Positions 8,705 through 17,929 of a stretch of 64,000 nt of DNA are shown piece by piece. Below the pieces are notes generated by a model that was not told where the DNA came from, did not search any database, and saw only the letters and a program-made list of their open reading frames with translations. Made by a program: the position numbers and the translations under genes. Source of the DNA: Oligoflexia bacterium. Its GTDB lineage: Bacteria; Bdellovibrionota; Bacteriovoracia; Bacteriovoracales; Bacteriovoracaceae. The stretch lies in NCBI GenBank assembly GCA_015231955.1, contig JADGAN010000021.1, positions 26,911-90,910 on the forward strand, read 5' to 3'. How positions within the stretch are numbered: position 1 is the first letter of the stretch; every line of letters starts with the position of its first letter.

Positions 8705-8735
8705 ACTGCTATCGCTTTTCTATATAAACATGTGA

Positions 8736-9605
8736 TTATTCGTTTAGTAAACGGCCGTAACTTTGCTTCCATGATAAAAATGGTTCTTCTTGTGAAAAAC
8801 GTTGAATAAAATCTAGATTTGTCTGCCTGAAGAGCAATTTATTAAACTTATAATACTCATACTGAGCAGGATTAAGCCAAACTTTTCCAAGCTTTGACAA
8901 AACAAAAACTTGTCTTTGAGGGCCATTGATCCAATCTTCCCCTTGTAGGTAGCGAAGTGCTAGTCCAACTATTCCAGTTCGATGCCTTCCTCCATAGCAA
9001 TGGAAAAGAATAGGACTATTGGCAGGATCTAAGATAATGTTCATAATTCTTATGAAGGCATCCACTCCCCCATCATTTTTTCCGTCTGGATAATAACCGA
9101 AAAGTTCACGGGCGGTTTCACCAAGGATGCTTTTGTTATCGATATCTTCACTTGGTTGATAAGGACTGAAGCCATCAAGATAGGTTCTATAGTTATAGTC
9201 AAAGCTGTGATAGTATTTATAGCCATAGGTCTCTTGATGTTTATACTCTTCCACCGCATACTCACCACTTAACCACCCCTCTATATAGCCGTGCGAGTTC
9301 ATGTAAATAATTGTTTTGGGAAAGGGCAGGTTATTTTTTTTCAAATGCAATGCTAATTTACGAAGTCCCCAAATTCCTAGCTGGGAAGAGCGGTAAATTT
9401 GATAGTGATCATTATTTACTACGACTCCAAAATTAAGAGCATCGTAGTTGTAGCTAACTTCATGGCCTGGATTTAATTGAGCTGTTGCGGTTGATACTGT
9501 TGTCCAAGATAAGAGCAAAACAAGAATCAAGGGTAAAGATTTGAGCTTGATGAAAGCGCGTATTCCGAGTAACAATATTTTATTTTTCAAAACGATAGAT
9601 GTCAT
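8736..9605 (-). CDS. Secreted dual-specificity/tyrosine-phosphatase-like protein
   Basis: The 289-residue protein begins with a long N-region and hydrophobic segment (about 22-42, ending TATAQ), indicating export. AAGGAG lies 9 nt upstream of the ATG. Residues 200-211 hold the Cys-x5-Arg phosphatase loop, HCYGGRHRTG, with Cys203 and Arg209. The preceding region (WGLRKLALHLKKNNL, YMNSHGYIEG) is consistent with the DSP/PTP fold, and an Asp-containing loop lies before it. Related exported DSP-like enzymes act on phosphoinositides, phytate or phosphoproteins, and I cannot choose among them. Most bacterial tyrosine phosphatases of this fold are cytoplasmic, so the signal peptide is notable. Confidence 0.8.
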   Translation of the reverse strand: MTSIVLKNKILLLGIRAFIKLKSLPLILVLLLSWTTVSTATAQLNPGHEVSYNYDALNFGVVVNNDHYQIYRSSQLGIWGLRKLALHLKKNNLPFPKTIIYMNSHGYIEGWLSGEYAVEEYKHQETYGYKYYHSFDYNYRTYLDGFSPYQPSEDIDNKSILGETARELFGYYPDGKNDGGVDAFIRIMNIILDPANSPILFHCYGGRHRTGIVGLALRYLQGEDWINGPQRQVFVLSKLGKVWLNPAQYEYYKFNKLLFRQTNLDFIQRFSQEEPFLSWKQSYGRLLNE

Positions 9606-9752
9606 TTTTTTTTCTCCTTATTGATTTCACCTGAAACCATACTTTTTTCTTCTTGTAAGCTAACAAAATTCACTTTTCTCGAGTAGTTATGATTTGGTTA
9701 AACTTACCCATAACTTAAAAATGTGTTCCATAAGGAGACGTTTTTTCTTGTA

Positions 9753-11084
9753 TTAGACACGTCTAGCAATTTTTATAAAGTATCCTAAGAGAAAAATTGC
9801 AAGCAAAGCAACTACTATGTAGATCAAATAGGGAGGTCTTTCTGAGACAGGTTTTTCTTGGTCAATGCTTGAGATAAACTGTTTGTTTATGGCAAGCTCT
9901 CTTAGCGTGGCATCTTTTATAAGATGATCTTTTGGTAAACGCTTCCATCTTTCTTCAATATCATAACTAGGAAAAATCTCCGATTCGCTATCAAGGTATA
10001 AGTACAGCGGCATGCTTACTGCTATAGTATCTGTAAAAAAGATAATTTTTTTATTAAAACCTTTTCCGACTATTTCATTGAGTGTTATAGGAACGTTGTT
10101 GCCTTGGTGAATAACTAAAAGAAGTTTTTCGTTCCTTACTAAATTATTAAAGGTGACTACTTGGTTTTTTTGACTGTCATAATTAAAGAGATAAGTGCTT
10201 GCAACAGGATGAGGCAGATAACGATGCTCTTTTTCAGAGTATTGATAAATTTCTACAAAACGTTTGTACCATTTCTCCGCAAATGCAAACTCAAGCTTTT
10301 GTATCGGGATAGGGAGAGTTAACTCGTAAAAATCTTTTTTAAGCGCGCTATTCACGCTGTACAATGATGGTCGAGCTTCGCTGCGATGGAAGGACAAATT
10401 AACTGCATATTGCGAACCCCCCGATTCTTTTATCTTTTGCAAAAAAACTGACTCTATCACCAAGGCATGCTCTTTTTGGGGGATGCTTATTTCCAATTTA
10501 TAATCGGAAAATTTTTGAGTTGAAAAATTAATTTGCGTTTGCTTGTATTGGTAAATGTTGGCCTTATCTTGAAATCCGATGATAGGCAATTTCTCTGCAA
10601 TCATCTGAAAATTTGTTTGTTGCCTGTTCTTTGCTAATAAATTTATTTCACGTTGAAAATTTGTATCGGCAATAGAAAGCCGTAGCGAATTGATCCCATC
10701 ATTTGCAAGGTTGTCTTTCTCCGGTAGTGTAAACTCTAGAGACTGAACATTTTCTCCTGTGCTTTGTGATTTATATTGAACCTGATTGAAAATTACCAAT
10801 GCTATCTCTTCATCCTGGCGATAGGGATGATCTTCTATTAATAGGGTTGGGATCTCCTGGCCTTTCTGATCAAACACTCTAAAACTTGAGGCCCCTAAAA
10901 TCTTTGATAACAAATTTAGGGGAAGTTTTATTTCACAAGGGGAACACTCTCCTTTGATCTCTATCGGAACCAGTGTTTTAAAATGGTTTGGAGTAATCGT
11001 GATAGGGGTGGCCTTGCTATAACAAAAAGTAGAAGCTAACAATGCCATGGCCGTTGTTATAAATAAAAACAAATTGTGTGTCAT
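9753..11084 (-). CDS. DUF3999-type membrane-anchored periplasmic protein
   Basis: This 443-residue protein has a signal peptide (about 1-24) and a long beta-rich region. It contains the EIKGECSPCEIKLPLNLLSKI segment and many strands, then one C-terminal transmembrane helix (about 417-438) with a basic end. Size, topology and its place 9 bp after a DUF2339 gene match the DUF3999 family, which is regularly paired with DUF2339 multi-pass proteins in Gram-negative bacteria. No biochemical function is established for the pair. Family assignment rests on context and layout more than on a motif. Confidence 0.7.
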   Translation of the reverse strand: MTHNLFLFITTAMALLASTFCYSKATPITITPNHFKTLVPIEIKGECSPCEIKLPLNLLSKILGASSFRVFDQKGQEIPTLLIEDHPYRQDEEIALVIFNQVQYKSQSTGENVQSLEFTLPEKDNLANDGINSLRLSIADTNFQREINLLAKNRQQTNFQMIAEKLPIIGFQDKANIYQYKQTQINFSTQKFSDYKLEISIPQKEHALVIESVFLQKIKESGGSQYAVNLSFHRSEARPSLYSVNSALKKDFYELTLPIPIQKLEFAFAEKWYKRFVEIYQYSEKEHRYLPHPVASTYLFNYDSQKNQVVTFNNLVRNEKLLLVIHQGNNVPITLNEIVGKGFNKKIIFFTDTIAVSMPLYLYLDSESEIFPSYDIEERWKRLPKDHLIKDATLRELAINKQFISSIDQEKPVSERPPYLIYIVVALLAIFLLGYFIKIARRV

Positions 11085-11093
11085 CCTTTCCCC

Positions 11094-13340
11094 CTACTCC
11101 TTTTGCTTTTCAAATTTTTTAGCAAGAGAGGAGCTTGTCATCAATAAGACACCAAAAACAAAGAGGCTTAATACTCTATAAATTTGCGAACTGCCTGATA
11201 GGTCATGAAAGTAAATTTTAAATCCTGTCAGAATGTATAGCACGTATGCCAATTGTATCATTTTTTTATCCTCTCTTTTGACTGCAAACCAATATAAACC
11301 AAAGGTGAGTAAGGCATATACAGAGGAGACTGCCATTTCATACAGCGCCTTTTTTTCATAAAAAGCAAGATCCCAAAGGGAATGCATATTGTAGAAAATA
11401 ATAATGAAGAGTTCTCTTTTTATCGCCATGGAAATAATAAATAACAATACAAGCATATAAGCGTAACGAATTTTATTCTGAGCATCAAAGAGCTGTTTAC
11501 AACCTCTATAAGCAACTATTCCACAATAGATAATGATCAAGTATGCAAAAGTAAGTAGATGCGCCATGACTATCGAAGCAGTCGAGATTTCTGATAGATG
11601 ATTTTTTACATCCCAGGGAGACCACTTGAACATTCGATCATAGGAAGCTATTCCTGCAAAAACGATATAAAGCAAAAAGAAGAGTAGCATGATATGCAAT
11701 ATTTTATTGAATCTTTGTTGGTTGCATTCGTTTACCGCCAATTTCTTTGCGCTAATAATTAAGAGCAAACATAAAAGTGCCCATATTAATTTCAAATCAC
11801 CAAAAATAATATTTGAGGTCAAAAAGATGCCTGAGAAAATAATATTATAGAAGAAAAGAGAAGCAAGGGCGATGGTTGCTAGGAAAAATTTGTCGGTATG
11901 TACATTCCACTTTTCAAAATATTTTGAGTAGTATGCCAAGGTTGCTAGAGCAATGCATACCGATAAAATAGTGTAATTTTTTGGATCTTGAAACAAAATT
12001 TCAAATAAGCTTCTGCTCTGAGAAGCATCGGCATAATCAAAAAATACAAAGGCAGTATCTACAAAAAAGAGACGAAATACAGCAATCGCCATCACAACAA
12101 AGACATGAAGGTATAGGTTTGGGATTTTTTTATAAACTGAAACGAGTGTTATTAAAATTGCAACAAAACTCCACGCCACGGTGATTGCATGTCCGCTGCA
12201 AACCATAGGGATAGCAGAGAATAGGTACCAAGCTCCAACTCCTAAAAAAGTATTAAAGGCCTTTTTATCTAAAAAATTACTTTTGATCAATCGCTCACAT
12301 AGACTGAAAAAAGCGGCAGCAACAATGATGGCCACCAATCCTAAAATAGGGCGATGATCATTGTTTAGCAAAGAGTACAACATTCCAAAAGCAGCAACTC
12401 CATTGGCAACAACCATATAGATATCTGATAAATCAAATAACTCTTTTTTAACAAAAGTACGCTGAGTTGGAATGATGGTAAAGAAGCAGAAAAAAATCGT
12501 TAAAAAAGCAATGAACCACTCTAAAGAAAGGGAGTAATGTACGGCATAACCGGGCGTTGATGTGGAAATTTTAATGGCCCAAGCAAGCAAATAGATTTCT
12601 GTAAAAGTAAAGGCCAGCCACTTAAGATAAATCCACTGCTTTTGCAAAACTACCCAATAGATGCCAACATTAAGTAGAAACAAATAAATGGATAACGAAA
12701 TAAAGTCATTGCTTCCTGTGGATGCCAGTATAGGAATAAGAAAAGCACCGAGGAGACCCATAACTGCAATTGCTTGTAGATTGTATCGTAGTGATTGAAT
12801 GGTCACTACTGCCAGCACCAATAGGTACAAAGGAAAAGCAAGCAGTGCTGGAATAAGTTGGTAAAGTTGCTGGGAAGCATAGATAGAGATAAACAGCGCT
12901 GCCTCTCCAGTTCCTAGAAAACCAGATGCTACTTGCGACCAATTTTTTTTATAAAACCATTCACCCAAACCAAGGAACACCATTCCTAAGATAATGCCAA
13001 TGAGCACTCTCCCCGTAGGCCCAATCAGATCATTATCCACAGCATATTTAAAACCTAAAGAGATGCAGATGATTAAGGTAACTGCTCCAATTTTATTAAG
13101 AGGGTTTCCTTCTGTGAAAAAAGCGATGATCGTATTGATAAAGGACGGTTTTTTTTCGATTACATGGTTGATAACTATTTCTGACGGGGGCGTTTCCGAT
13201 AAGGGCAAGGGAGAAGGAGGTGACGTTATTGCTTCTGCATCGCCCTCTCCCTCTAATGAGTCCATCCGTTTTTCTAGATTTAGCATGCGTAGCTTGAGGT
13301 CCTCGAGTGCTGATATTACTTGACTTAAGCTATCTGACAT
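11094..13340 (-). CDS. DUF2339 multi-pass membrane protein
   Basis: The start at 13340 has GAGGAG 6 nt upstream. The longer frame to 13496 would read through a tandem-repeat leader and is rejected. The 748-residue protein starts with a short coiled coil (MSDSLSQVISALEDLKLRMLNLEKRMDSLEG). A Pro/Ser linker follows, then about 20 or more hydrophobic helices. The GNPLNKIGAVTLIICISLGFKYAVD and GLGEWFYKK segments are typical of the N-terminal part of DUF2339 proteins. It is followed at once by a DUF3999 protein, the usual partner. Likely an inner-membrane protein of unknown activity, possibly envelope-related. Confidence 0.85.
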   Translation of the reverse strand: MSDSLSQVISALEDLKLRMLNLEKRMDSLEGEGDAEAITSPPSPLPLSETPPSEIVINHVIEKKPSFINTIIAFFTEGNPLNKIGAVTLIICISLGFKYAVDNDLIGPTGRVLIGIILGMVFLGLGEWFYKKNWSQVASGFLGTGEAALFISIYASQQLYQLIPALLAFPLYLLVLAVVTIQSLRYNLQAIAVMGLLGAFLIPILASTGSNDFISLSIYLFLLNVGIYWVVLQKQWIYLKWLAFTFTEIYLLAWAIKISTSTPGYAVHYSLSLEWFIAFLTIFFCFFTIIPTQRTFVKKELFDLSDIYMVVANGVAAFGMLYSLLNNDHRPILGLVAIIVAAAFFSLCERLIKSNFLDKKAFNTFLGVGAWYLFSAIPMVCSGHAITVAWSFVAILITLVSVYKKIPNLYLHVFVVMAIAVFRLFFVDTAFVFFDYADASQSRSLFEILFQDPKNYTILSVCIALATLAYYSKYFEKWNVHTDKFFLATIALASLFFYNIIFSGIFLTSNIIFGDLKLIWALLCLLLIISAKKLAVNECNQQRFNKILHIMLLFFLLYIVFAGIASYDRMFKWSPWDVKNHLSEISTASIVMAHLLTFAYLIIIYCGIVAYRGCKQLFDAQNKIRYAYMLVLLFIISMAIKRELFIIIFYNMHSLWDLAFYEKKALYEMAVSSVYALLTFGLYWFAVKREDKKMIQLAYVLYILTGFKIYFHDLSGSSQIYRVLSLFVFGVLLMTSSSLAKKFEKQKE

Positions 13341-13370
13341 ATCTACTCCTCTTGTTCCTTCGTAAAAATA

Positions 13371-13410
13371 AAGACCAATAAAGACCAATAAAGACCAATA
13401 AAGACCAATT
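13371..13410. repeat. 10-bp tandem repeat upstream of the DUF2339 gene
   Basis: Four head-to-tail copies of AAGACCAATA (last base differs in copy four) lie 30-70 bp upstream of the chosen start of the DUF2339 gene. The period is close to one helical turn. Confidence 0.9.
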
Positions 13411-13480
13411 AAATAGATGATATCAGTTATCTTAAGTGAGAGGTATAGTAATTTGCAAATGGCCATCAAGGAGGGACTGC

Positions 13481-14848
13481 TTATGCCAGTTTGCATTTCT
13501 CACGAAGAGTTTTGCGATCGATGCCTAAGCTTTCGGCCGCCTTACTTTTGTTGCCTTTGAGTGCTAAGAGCACTTTGTGGATATAGCTTGATTCCACTTC
13601 TGCCAGGGTTCTGGTTAAGTCCTCTTCACTTGTCAGTGGATTTTGCACGGGAGGAGCACTCATGCGCATGAAGGCGGGAAGGTCGGAGACTTGAATGATC
13701 TCTTTGTTTGCATCTAAAAGCAAGAGGCAACGGTGAGTGGTATTTTCTAGTTCTCTTACGTTTCCTGGCCAGCAATAGTTTTGAATGGCGCTTAATGCCT
13801 GGTCAGAGTATTGAGGTGGGTAAGGACGTCCGAGATCGTTTGAAAATTTTTCTGTAAAATAGCGAAGAAGAATGAGAACGTCGTTTTCACGTTCGCGCAG
13901 CGGAGGTGCTTCAATGGTTAAAACATTGAGCCGATAATAAAGGTCTTCTCTGAATTTTTTTTGTTCGACGAGAAGCTGCAAGTTCTTGTTGGTGGCCGCG
14001 ATTACACGGACATCAACTTTTTGAGGGCGTTTTTGTCCTAGCATATAGATCTCTTTGTCTTGCAGAACTCGGAGTAACTTTGCTTGCATGGTGAGTGGAA
14101 TTTCTCCAATCTCATCAAGAAAGATGGTGCCGGTATCGGCAGTTTGAAAAAATCCTGCTCGCGATTCTGTTGCACCAGTAAAAGAGCCTTTCATATGGCC
14201 GAAGAGTTCGCTCTCTACTAAGTTTTCTGGAATACCTGCACAGTTGATGGGGATAAAGGGAGCAGAGGAGCGCCTGCTGCTGTAGTGGACTGCACGTGCA
14301 ACAAGCTCTTTGCCAGTACCACTTTCTCCAGTGATTAAAACAGTAGCATTGGAGAGAGCAGATTTTTCAATAAGCGAGAAAACCTCCTTCATCGCTTTTG
14401 CAGTTCCGATCATTCCCCAAAAAGTGTCTACAGTGATTTTGCTGGTGTTACCGAGTTTTCTGCCATGCAGACGATCTACCGATTTTTGAACAGTGCCCAG
14501 CAACTCTTCATCAGTAAAAGGCTTAGCAATAAAATCTTTGGCACCTTTCTTCATTGCACTGACAGCATTTTCAACTGTAGCAAAACCAGAGATCATGATC
14601 GATTCAATATGTGGATGGTGTTCATTTAAGTAGTGCAAAAACTCCATGCCACTAACTTTGGGCATTTTATAATCGGTGATGACAATGTCAATTTCATTTT
14701 TCTTAATGATTTCTATCGCATTATTGACATTATCACTGGCAGAAACTTCATAACCGTGATGTAGTAAATTGCGCTGAATCACTTCCAGTGTAGAGAGAGA
14801 GTCATCGACAATTAAAATTTTGATACGATTAAGTTTTGTGGCATTCAT
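13481..14848 (-). CDS. Sigma-54-dependent response regulator, NtrC family
   Basis: The 455 residues divide into a receiver domain (about 10-120, phospho-acceptor Asp59 in DIVITDYKMP), a sigma-54 AAA+ domain (about 145-385) and a Fis-type helix-turn-helix at the C-terminus (NKSKAAESLGIDRKTLREK). The AAA+ domain has Walker A GESGTGKE (174-181) and GSFTGA at 221-226, a variant of the sigma-54 contact loop GAFTGA. It should activate sigma-54 promoters when phosphorylated. The histidine kinase gene lies 5 bp upstream on the same strand, so the pair forms one operon. Target genes are not evident from the window. Confidence 0.95.
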   Translation of the reverse strand: MNATKLNRIKILIVDDSLSTLEVIQRNLLHHGYEVSASDNVNNAIEIIKKNEIDIVITDYKMPKVSGMEFLHYLNEHHPHIESIMISGFATVENAVSAMKKGAKDFIAKPFTDEELLGTVQKSVDRLHGRKLGNTSKITVDTFWGMIGTAKAMKEVFSLIEKSALSNATVLITGESGTGKELVARAVHYSSRRSSAPFIPINCAGIPENLVESELFGHMKGSFTGATESRAGFFQTADTGTIFLDEIGEIPLTMQAKLLRVLQDKEIYMLGQKRPQKVDVRVIAATNKNLQLLVEQKKFREDLYYRLNVLTIEAPPLRERENDVLILLRYFTEKFSNDLGRPYPPQYSDQALSAIQNYCWPGNVRELENTTHRCLLLLDANKEIIQVSDLPAFMRMSAPPVQNPLTSEEDLTRTLAEVESSYIHKVLLALKGNKSKAAESLGIDRKTLREKCKLA

Positions 14849-14853
14849 AGATT

Positions 14854-15966
14854 TTATCTTTTGCTTTGAAGTGGAAAAAGGATTTCAAAGATTGTGCCAA
14901 CGCCTACGCTGCTTTCCACTTTTATTTTTCCTTTATGGGAGTTAATAATCCCATAGACTACGGCAAGCCCCAATCCTGTTCCTTCTGTTACATCTTTTGT
15001 GGTAAAAAAGGGAAGAAAAATTTTATCCAAGACCTCTTTAGACATCCCAGTTCCACTATCTTTTACCACTAGGGAGACAAAAGTTGCGCTAGTAGTGGTG
15101 GCGTTATTAGTGCTAATAATCAGTGTGCCTCCGTTAGGCATTGCCTGAATGGCATTGACAACTAAGTTGATGAGCACTTGTTTGATTTGTCCACTATTAG
15201 CAACAATGAGGGGAAGCTCACTTTCGTGTGCAAGTTGCAAGCAGAGGGTGATGTTCTCTTTTGCACACCTGGATTCGAACAAAAAAAGTGCCTCGTGAAC
15301 TACGTCATTTAGGGAAACAGCATTCATCTGGCCTGGGTTAGAGCGAGCAAAGGTCATGAGCTTTCTAATAATGTCTCTTGCATAAAGTGAGGCCTTCTCA
15401 ATTTTTTTGAGATCTGCATGGATAGAGGGTGTGAGTTCAGGATTTTTTAAAAGCAGCTGAGAAAATCCCAGGATATTGGCCAATGGTTCACTTAATTCAT
15501 GAGTCACACCGGCCGCTAATTGACCAATGGTGGAGAGGCGATCGGCATGGAGCAATTGAGCATTTAAATACTTCTTTTCATAATCGGAACTAATGACTGA
15601 GCTTAGTGTTCTGGAAATTCCATCAAGAAGATCTTGCTCTTCCTTGAGGAAAGAGATCTTTGCTGGAGCGTGCACCTCAATCCAACCTCGCCTCTCTGTC
15701 TTTACTAAAATATTGGATTGCAGTCGATTGCTGCTCTCTTTGAAATTCGCGGAGTGATAACTTTGTTGATCGACAAAAATGCGGCAGCAACACTTTTTAG
15801 GGTACTGCCATCCCATGGGAACTGCATTGGCCACTTCGCTGAAAATCTCAGGAAGCCTTTGCGAAGAGGTAATAATCCGTGCAACCTCATACATACACTG
15901 CAACTCTTTGGTGCGTTCACGGATCTTACCTAAGTAAATTTGCTCACGATCCTTAAATTTTTTCAT
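14854..15966 (-). CDS. Soluble histidine kinase with GAF-like sensor region
   Basis: The 370-residue protein has no transmembrane segment. Residues 1-130 start with a coiled coil and then a GAF-like region with an unusual triple Cys (KKCCCRIF, about 60-62) that could bind metal or sense redox. The HisKA box is AAGVTHELSEPLANILGFSQ with His156. The ATPase domain has its N box (INLVVNAIQAMPNGG) and G boxes (DSGTGMS, GTGLGLAVVYG). It is encoded directly ahead of the NtrC-type regulator and should phosphorylate it. The ribosome binding site is weak, and a terminator-like hairpin lies just upstream, so the kinase promoter probably sits inside or right after that hairpin. Confidence 0.9.
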   Translation of the reverse strand: MKKFKDREQIYLGKIRERTKELQCMYEVARIITSSQRLPEIFSEVANAVPMGWQYPKKCCCRIFVDQQSYHSANFKESSNRLQSNILVKTERRGWIEVHAPAKISFLKEEQDLLDGISRTLSSVISSDYEKKYLNAQLLHADRLSTIGQLAAGVTHELSEPLANILGFSQLLLKNPELTPSIHADLKKIEKASLYARDIIRKLMTFARSNPGQMNAVSLNDVVHEALFLFESRCAKENITLCLQLAHESELPLIVANSGQIKQVLINLVVNAIQAMPNGGTLIISTNNATTTSATFVSLVVKDSGTGMSKEVLDKIFLPFFTTKDVTEGTGLGLAVVYGIINSHKGKIKVESSVGVGTIFEILFPLQSKR

Positions 15967-15984
15967 AGAACAAGATTCTTATGC

Positions 15985-16031
15985 AAAAAAAGACCATTTG
16001 CAATGATTTTCTTTCTCACTGCAAATGGTCT
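15985..16031 (-). terminator. Rho-independent terminator after gdhA
   Basis: On the minus strand AGACCATTTGCA and TGCAAATGGTCT form a perfect 12-bp stem with a 17-nt loop, followed directly by seven T. It lies 39 nt beyond the gdhA stop codon and separates gdhA from the histidine kinase gene. Confidence 0.85.
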
Positions 16032-16069
16032 AACTGTATAGAGTCTCTCTACTAAACTAGAACAAAAGA

Positions 16070-17416
16070 TCAAACGATCCCTTGATCTAGCATCGCACCT
16101 GCAACTTTTCTAAAAGAACAAATATTTGCACCCGCTACGTAGTCGTATGGTTTTCCAATCTGTTCTGCAGTTTCAAAACAATCACGATGGATATTCTTCA
16201 TGATGAACTTTAGCTTTTGATCAACCTCTTCTGGCGCCCACTGGAGGTGCATAGAGTTTTGACCCATCTCTAGTCCAGAGCAGGCCACACCTCCTGCATT
16301 GGCGGCCTTTCCGGGAGCAAAGAGAACTTTATTTTCTTGGAAGACGCTTGCCGCATCTAGGGTGCAAGGAACATTTGCTCCCTCCGCCACACAAAAAACT
16401 TTATTTTGTACCAGCATCAAGGCGTCTTCAACGGAAAGTTCATTTTGAGTAGCACAAGGAAGAGCAATATCACACTTTACGCCCCAAGGACGCATGTTAG
16501 GATAAAATTGCACTTTGAATTGTGTTGCGTAGTCACTCACCTGATCGCGTCCACAAAGTCGCATCTTGATCATATACTGCAACTTCTCTTCACTACTCCC
16601 TACTCCCTCTGGATCATAAATAAAACCATCAGGGCCTGAAAGTGTAACAACTTTTCCTCCAAGTTGAGTGGCCTTCTTGACCGCACCCCAGGCGACATTG
16701 CCAAAACCGGAAACTGCTACAATTTTTCCTACAAGAGATTGCTTTTTACTGCGTAAGATCTCTTCCACAAAATAGACCAAACCATAACCGGTGGCCTCAG
16801 GACGGATATAACTGCCTCCCCAATGTACGCCTTTACCAGTGAGCACACCATTAAAGGTGTTGGTGATGCGTTTGTATTGACCAAAAAGATAACCAATCTC
16901 TCTTCCACCAACACCAATATCTCCGGCCGGAATATCGGTCTCTGCCCCGATATGGCGGTAGAGTTCAGTCATGAAACTTTGACAAAAAGACATAATTTCT
17001 AAATCGCTTTTTCCTCGAGGAGAAAAGTCTGAACCGCCCTTGCCACCGCCCATAGGAAGACCAGTAAGCGAGTTTTTAAAAATTTGCTCGAAGGCCAAGC
17101 ATTTTAAAATGCTTAGATTGACGGAAGAGTGGAAGCGAAGACCACCCTTGTAAGGACCAAGAGCACTGTTAAAAGCTACCCGATGACCATTATTAACATG
17201 AATCTCTCCGCAATCGTCTTTCCAAGGGACTTTAAAAGTAACCACTCTCTCCGGCTCTACAATTCTTTCCAATATTTTATAGCGACGATAGACGGGTTCG
17301 CGATCAACGATCTCTGCAATGGAGTTAAAGACCTCTTGTAGCGATTGTAAAAACTCCTGCTCCCAAGGATATTTTTGTTTCATACTATTTAAAATACTTA
17401 AAGCATAGGAACTCAT
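16070..17416 (-). CDS. gdhA: Glutamate dehydrogenase (NADP-type, hexameric)
   Basis: The start at 17416 gives 448 residues, the normal length of the E. coli-type enzyme, with AAAGG upstream. The in-frame start at 17488 would abut the upstream gene and add 24 unrelated residues. The LPMGGGKGGSDF segment carries the catalytic/substrate Lys pair and is followed by the DIPAGDIGVGGREIGYLFGQY block. The Rossmann part contains VAVSGFGNVAWGA. The enzyme interconverts 2-oxoglutarate plus ammonia with glutamate in the cytoplasm. NADP use is inferred from similarity to the GdhA subfamily. A strong terminator follows. A small Cys-rich protein is encoded just upstream on the same strand. Confidence 0.95.
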   Translation of the reverse strand: MSSYALSILNSMKQKYPWEQEFLQSLQEVFNSIAEIVDREPVYRRYKILERIVEPERVVTFKVPWKDDCGEIHVNNGHRVAFNSALGPYKGGLRFHSSVNLSILKCLAFEQIFKNSLTGLPMGGGKGGSDFSPRGKSDLEIMSFCQSFMTELYRHIGAETDIPAGDIGVGGREIGYLFGQYKRITNTFNGVLTGKGVHWGGSYIRPEATGYGLVYFVEEILRSKKQSLVGKIVAVSGFGNVAWGAVKKATQLGGKVVTLSGPDGFIYDPEGVGSSEEKLQYMIKMRLCGRDQVSDYATQFKVQFYPNMRPWGVKCDIALPCATQNELSVEDALMLVQNKVFCVAEGANVPCTLDAASVFQENKVLFAPGKAANAGGVACSGLEMGQNSMHLQWAPEEVDQKLKFIMKNIHRDCFETAEQIGKPYDYVAGANICSFRKVAGAMLDQGIV

Positions 17417-17488
17417 AACGTAACCTTTATCCTTTGTTCTTTGTTCTTGATTATTTACTCTATTTTGTTTTATCAGCGTAATTTTCAA

Positions 17489-17788
17489 TTAGAGATAATC
17501 ACTACAGCTCCAAACCCCACATTTCCTTTGAGCAATAATACAGTGGTTGCGATTTTCACAATAACGACATAGGCCTTGCAGTTCATCATCCTCTTCATCA
17601 TTTTGTTTACGAGAGGTTCTTTCTCCCGCAGCAATGGGTGCTGCCGCTGCAATGATAGGTACTCTTTTTATCTCATGTTCTTCACAAAAATATTTGTTGA
17701 GCTTAGCATGATTAAGTGGCAAGCAATGAGTTTCATACTCACAGTTGATACAGACCGAATGTGTTTGTGTCTTTGCAGTTTGTTTCAT
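17489..17788 (-). CDS. Small Cys-rich, probably metal-binding protein
   Basis: The 99-residue protein has two Cys clusters: CINCEYETHC with YFCEEHE after it, and CRYCENRNHC followed by CGVWSCSDY. The halves share a C-x2-C-x6-C pattern, so the protein looks like a duplicated zinc- or iron-sulfur-binding unit joined by an acidic/Ala linker. GGGGGAG lies 6 nt upstream of the ATG. It precedes gdhA by 72 bp on the same strand and is likely co-transcribed. I know of similar short C-x2-C-x5-6-C proteins in anaerobes and deltaproteobacterial genomes, but no function. Confidence 0.75.
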   Translation of the reverse strand: MKQTAKTQTHSVCINCEYETHCLPLNHAKLNKYFCEEHEIKRVPIIAAAAPIAAGERTSRKQNDEEDDELQGLCRYCENRNHCIIAQRKCGVWSCSDYL

Positions 17789-17929
17789 AAAAAACTCCCC
17801 CTCTTCCTAGCTTTAAACGCAGGAAAAGCATTTGTTGCTGTGTTAGTTGCTACCTTCACTTTTTACTAATGGAAGATTCATGCCAAAATGAAGAAATGTG
17901 AGACAAAGGCCGCAAAAGAGCACCTTGAT

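Noticed and set aside
13341..13496. Extended N-terminus of the DUF2339 protein
   Set aside because: It would be translated through the 10-bp tandem repeats and lacks a good ribosome binding site. The internal ATG has GAGGAG at proper spacing.
16070..17488. gdhA start at 17488
   Set aside because: It gives 24 unrelated residues and would abut the upstream stop. The start at 17416 matches the length of the family.
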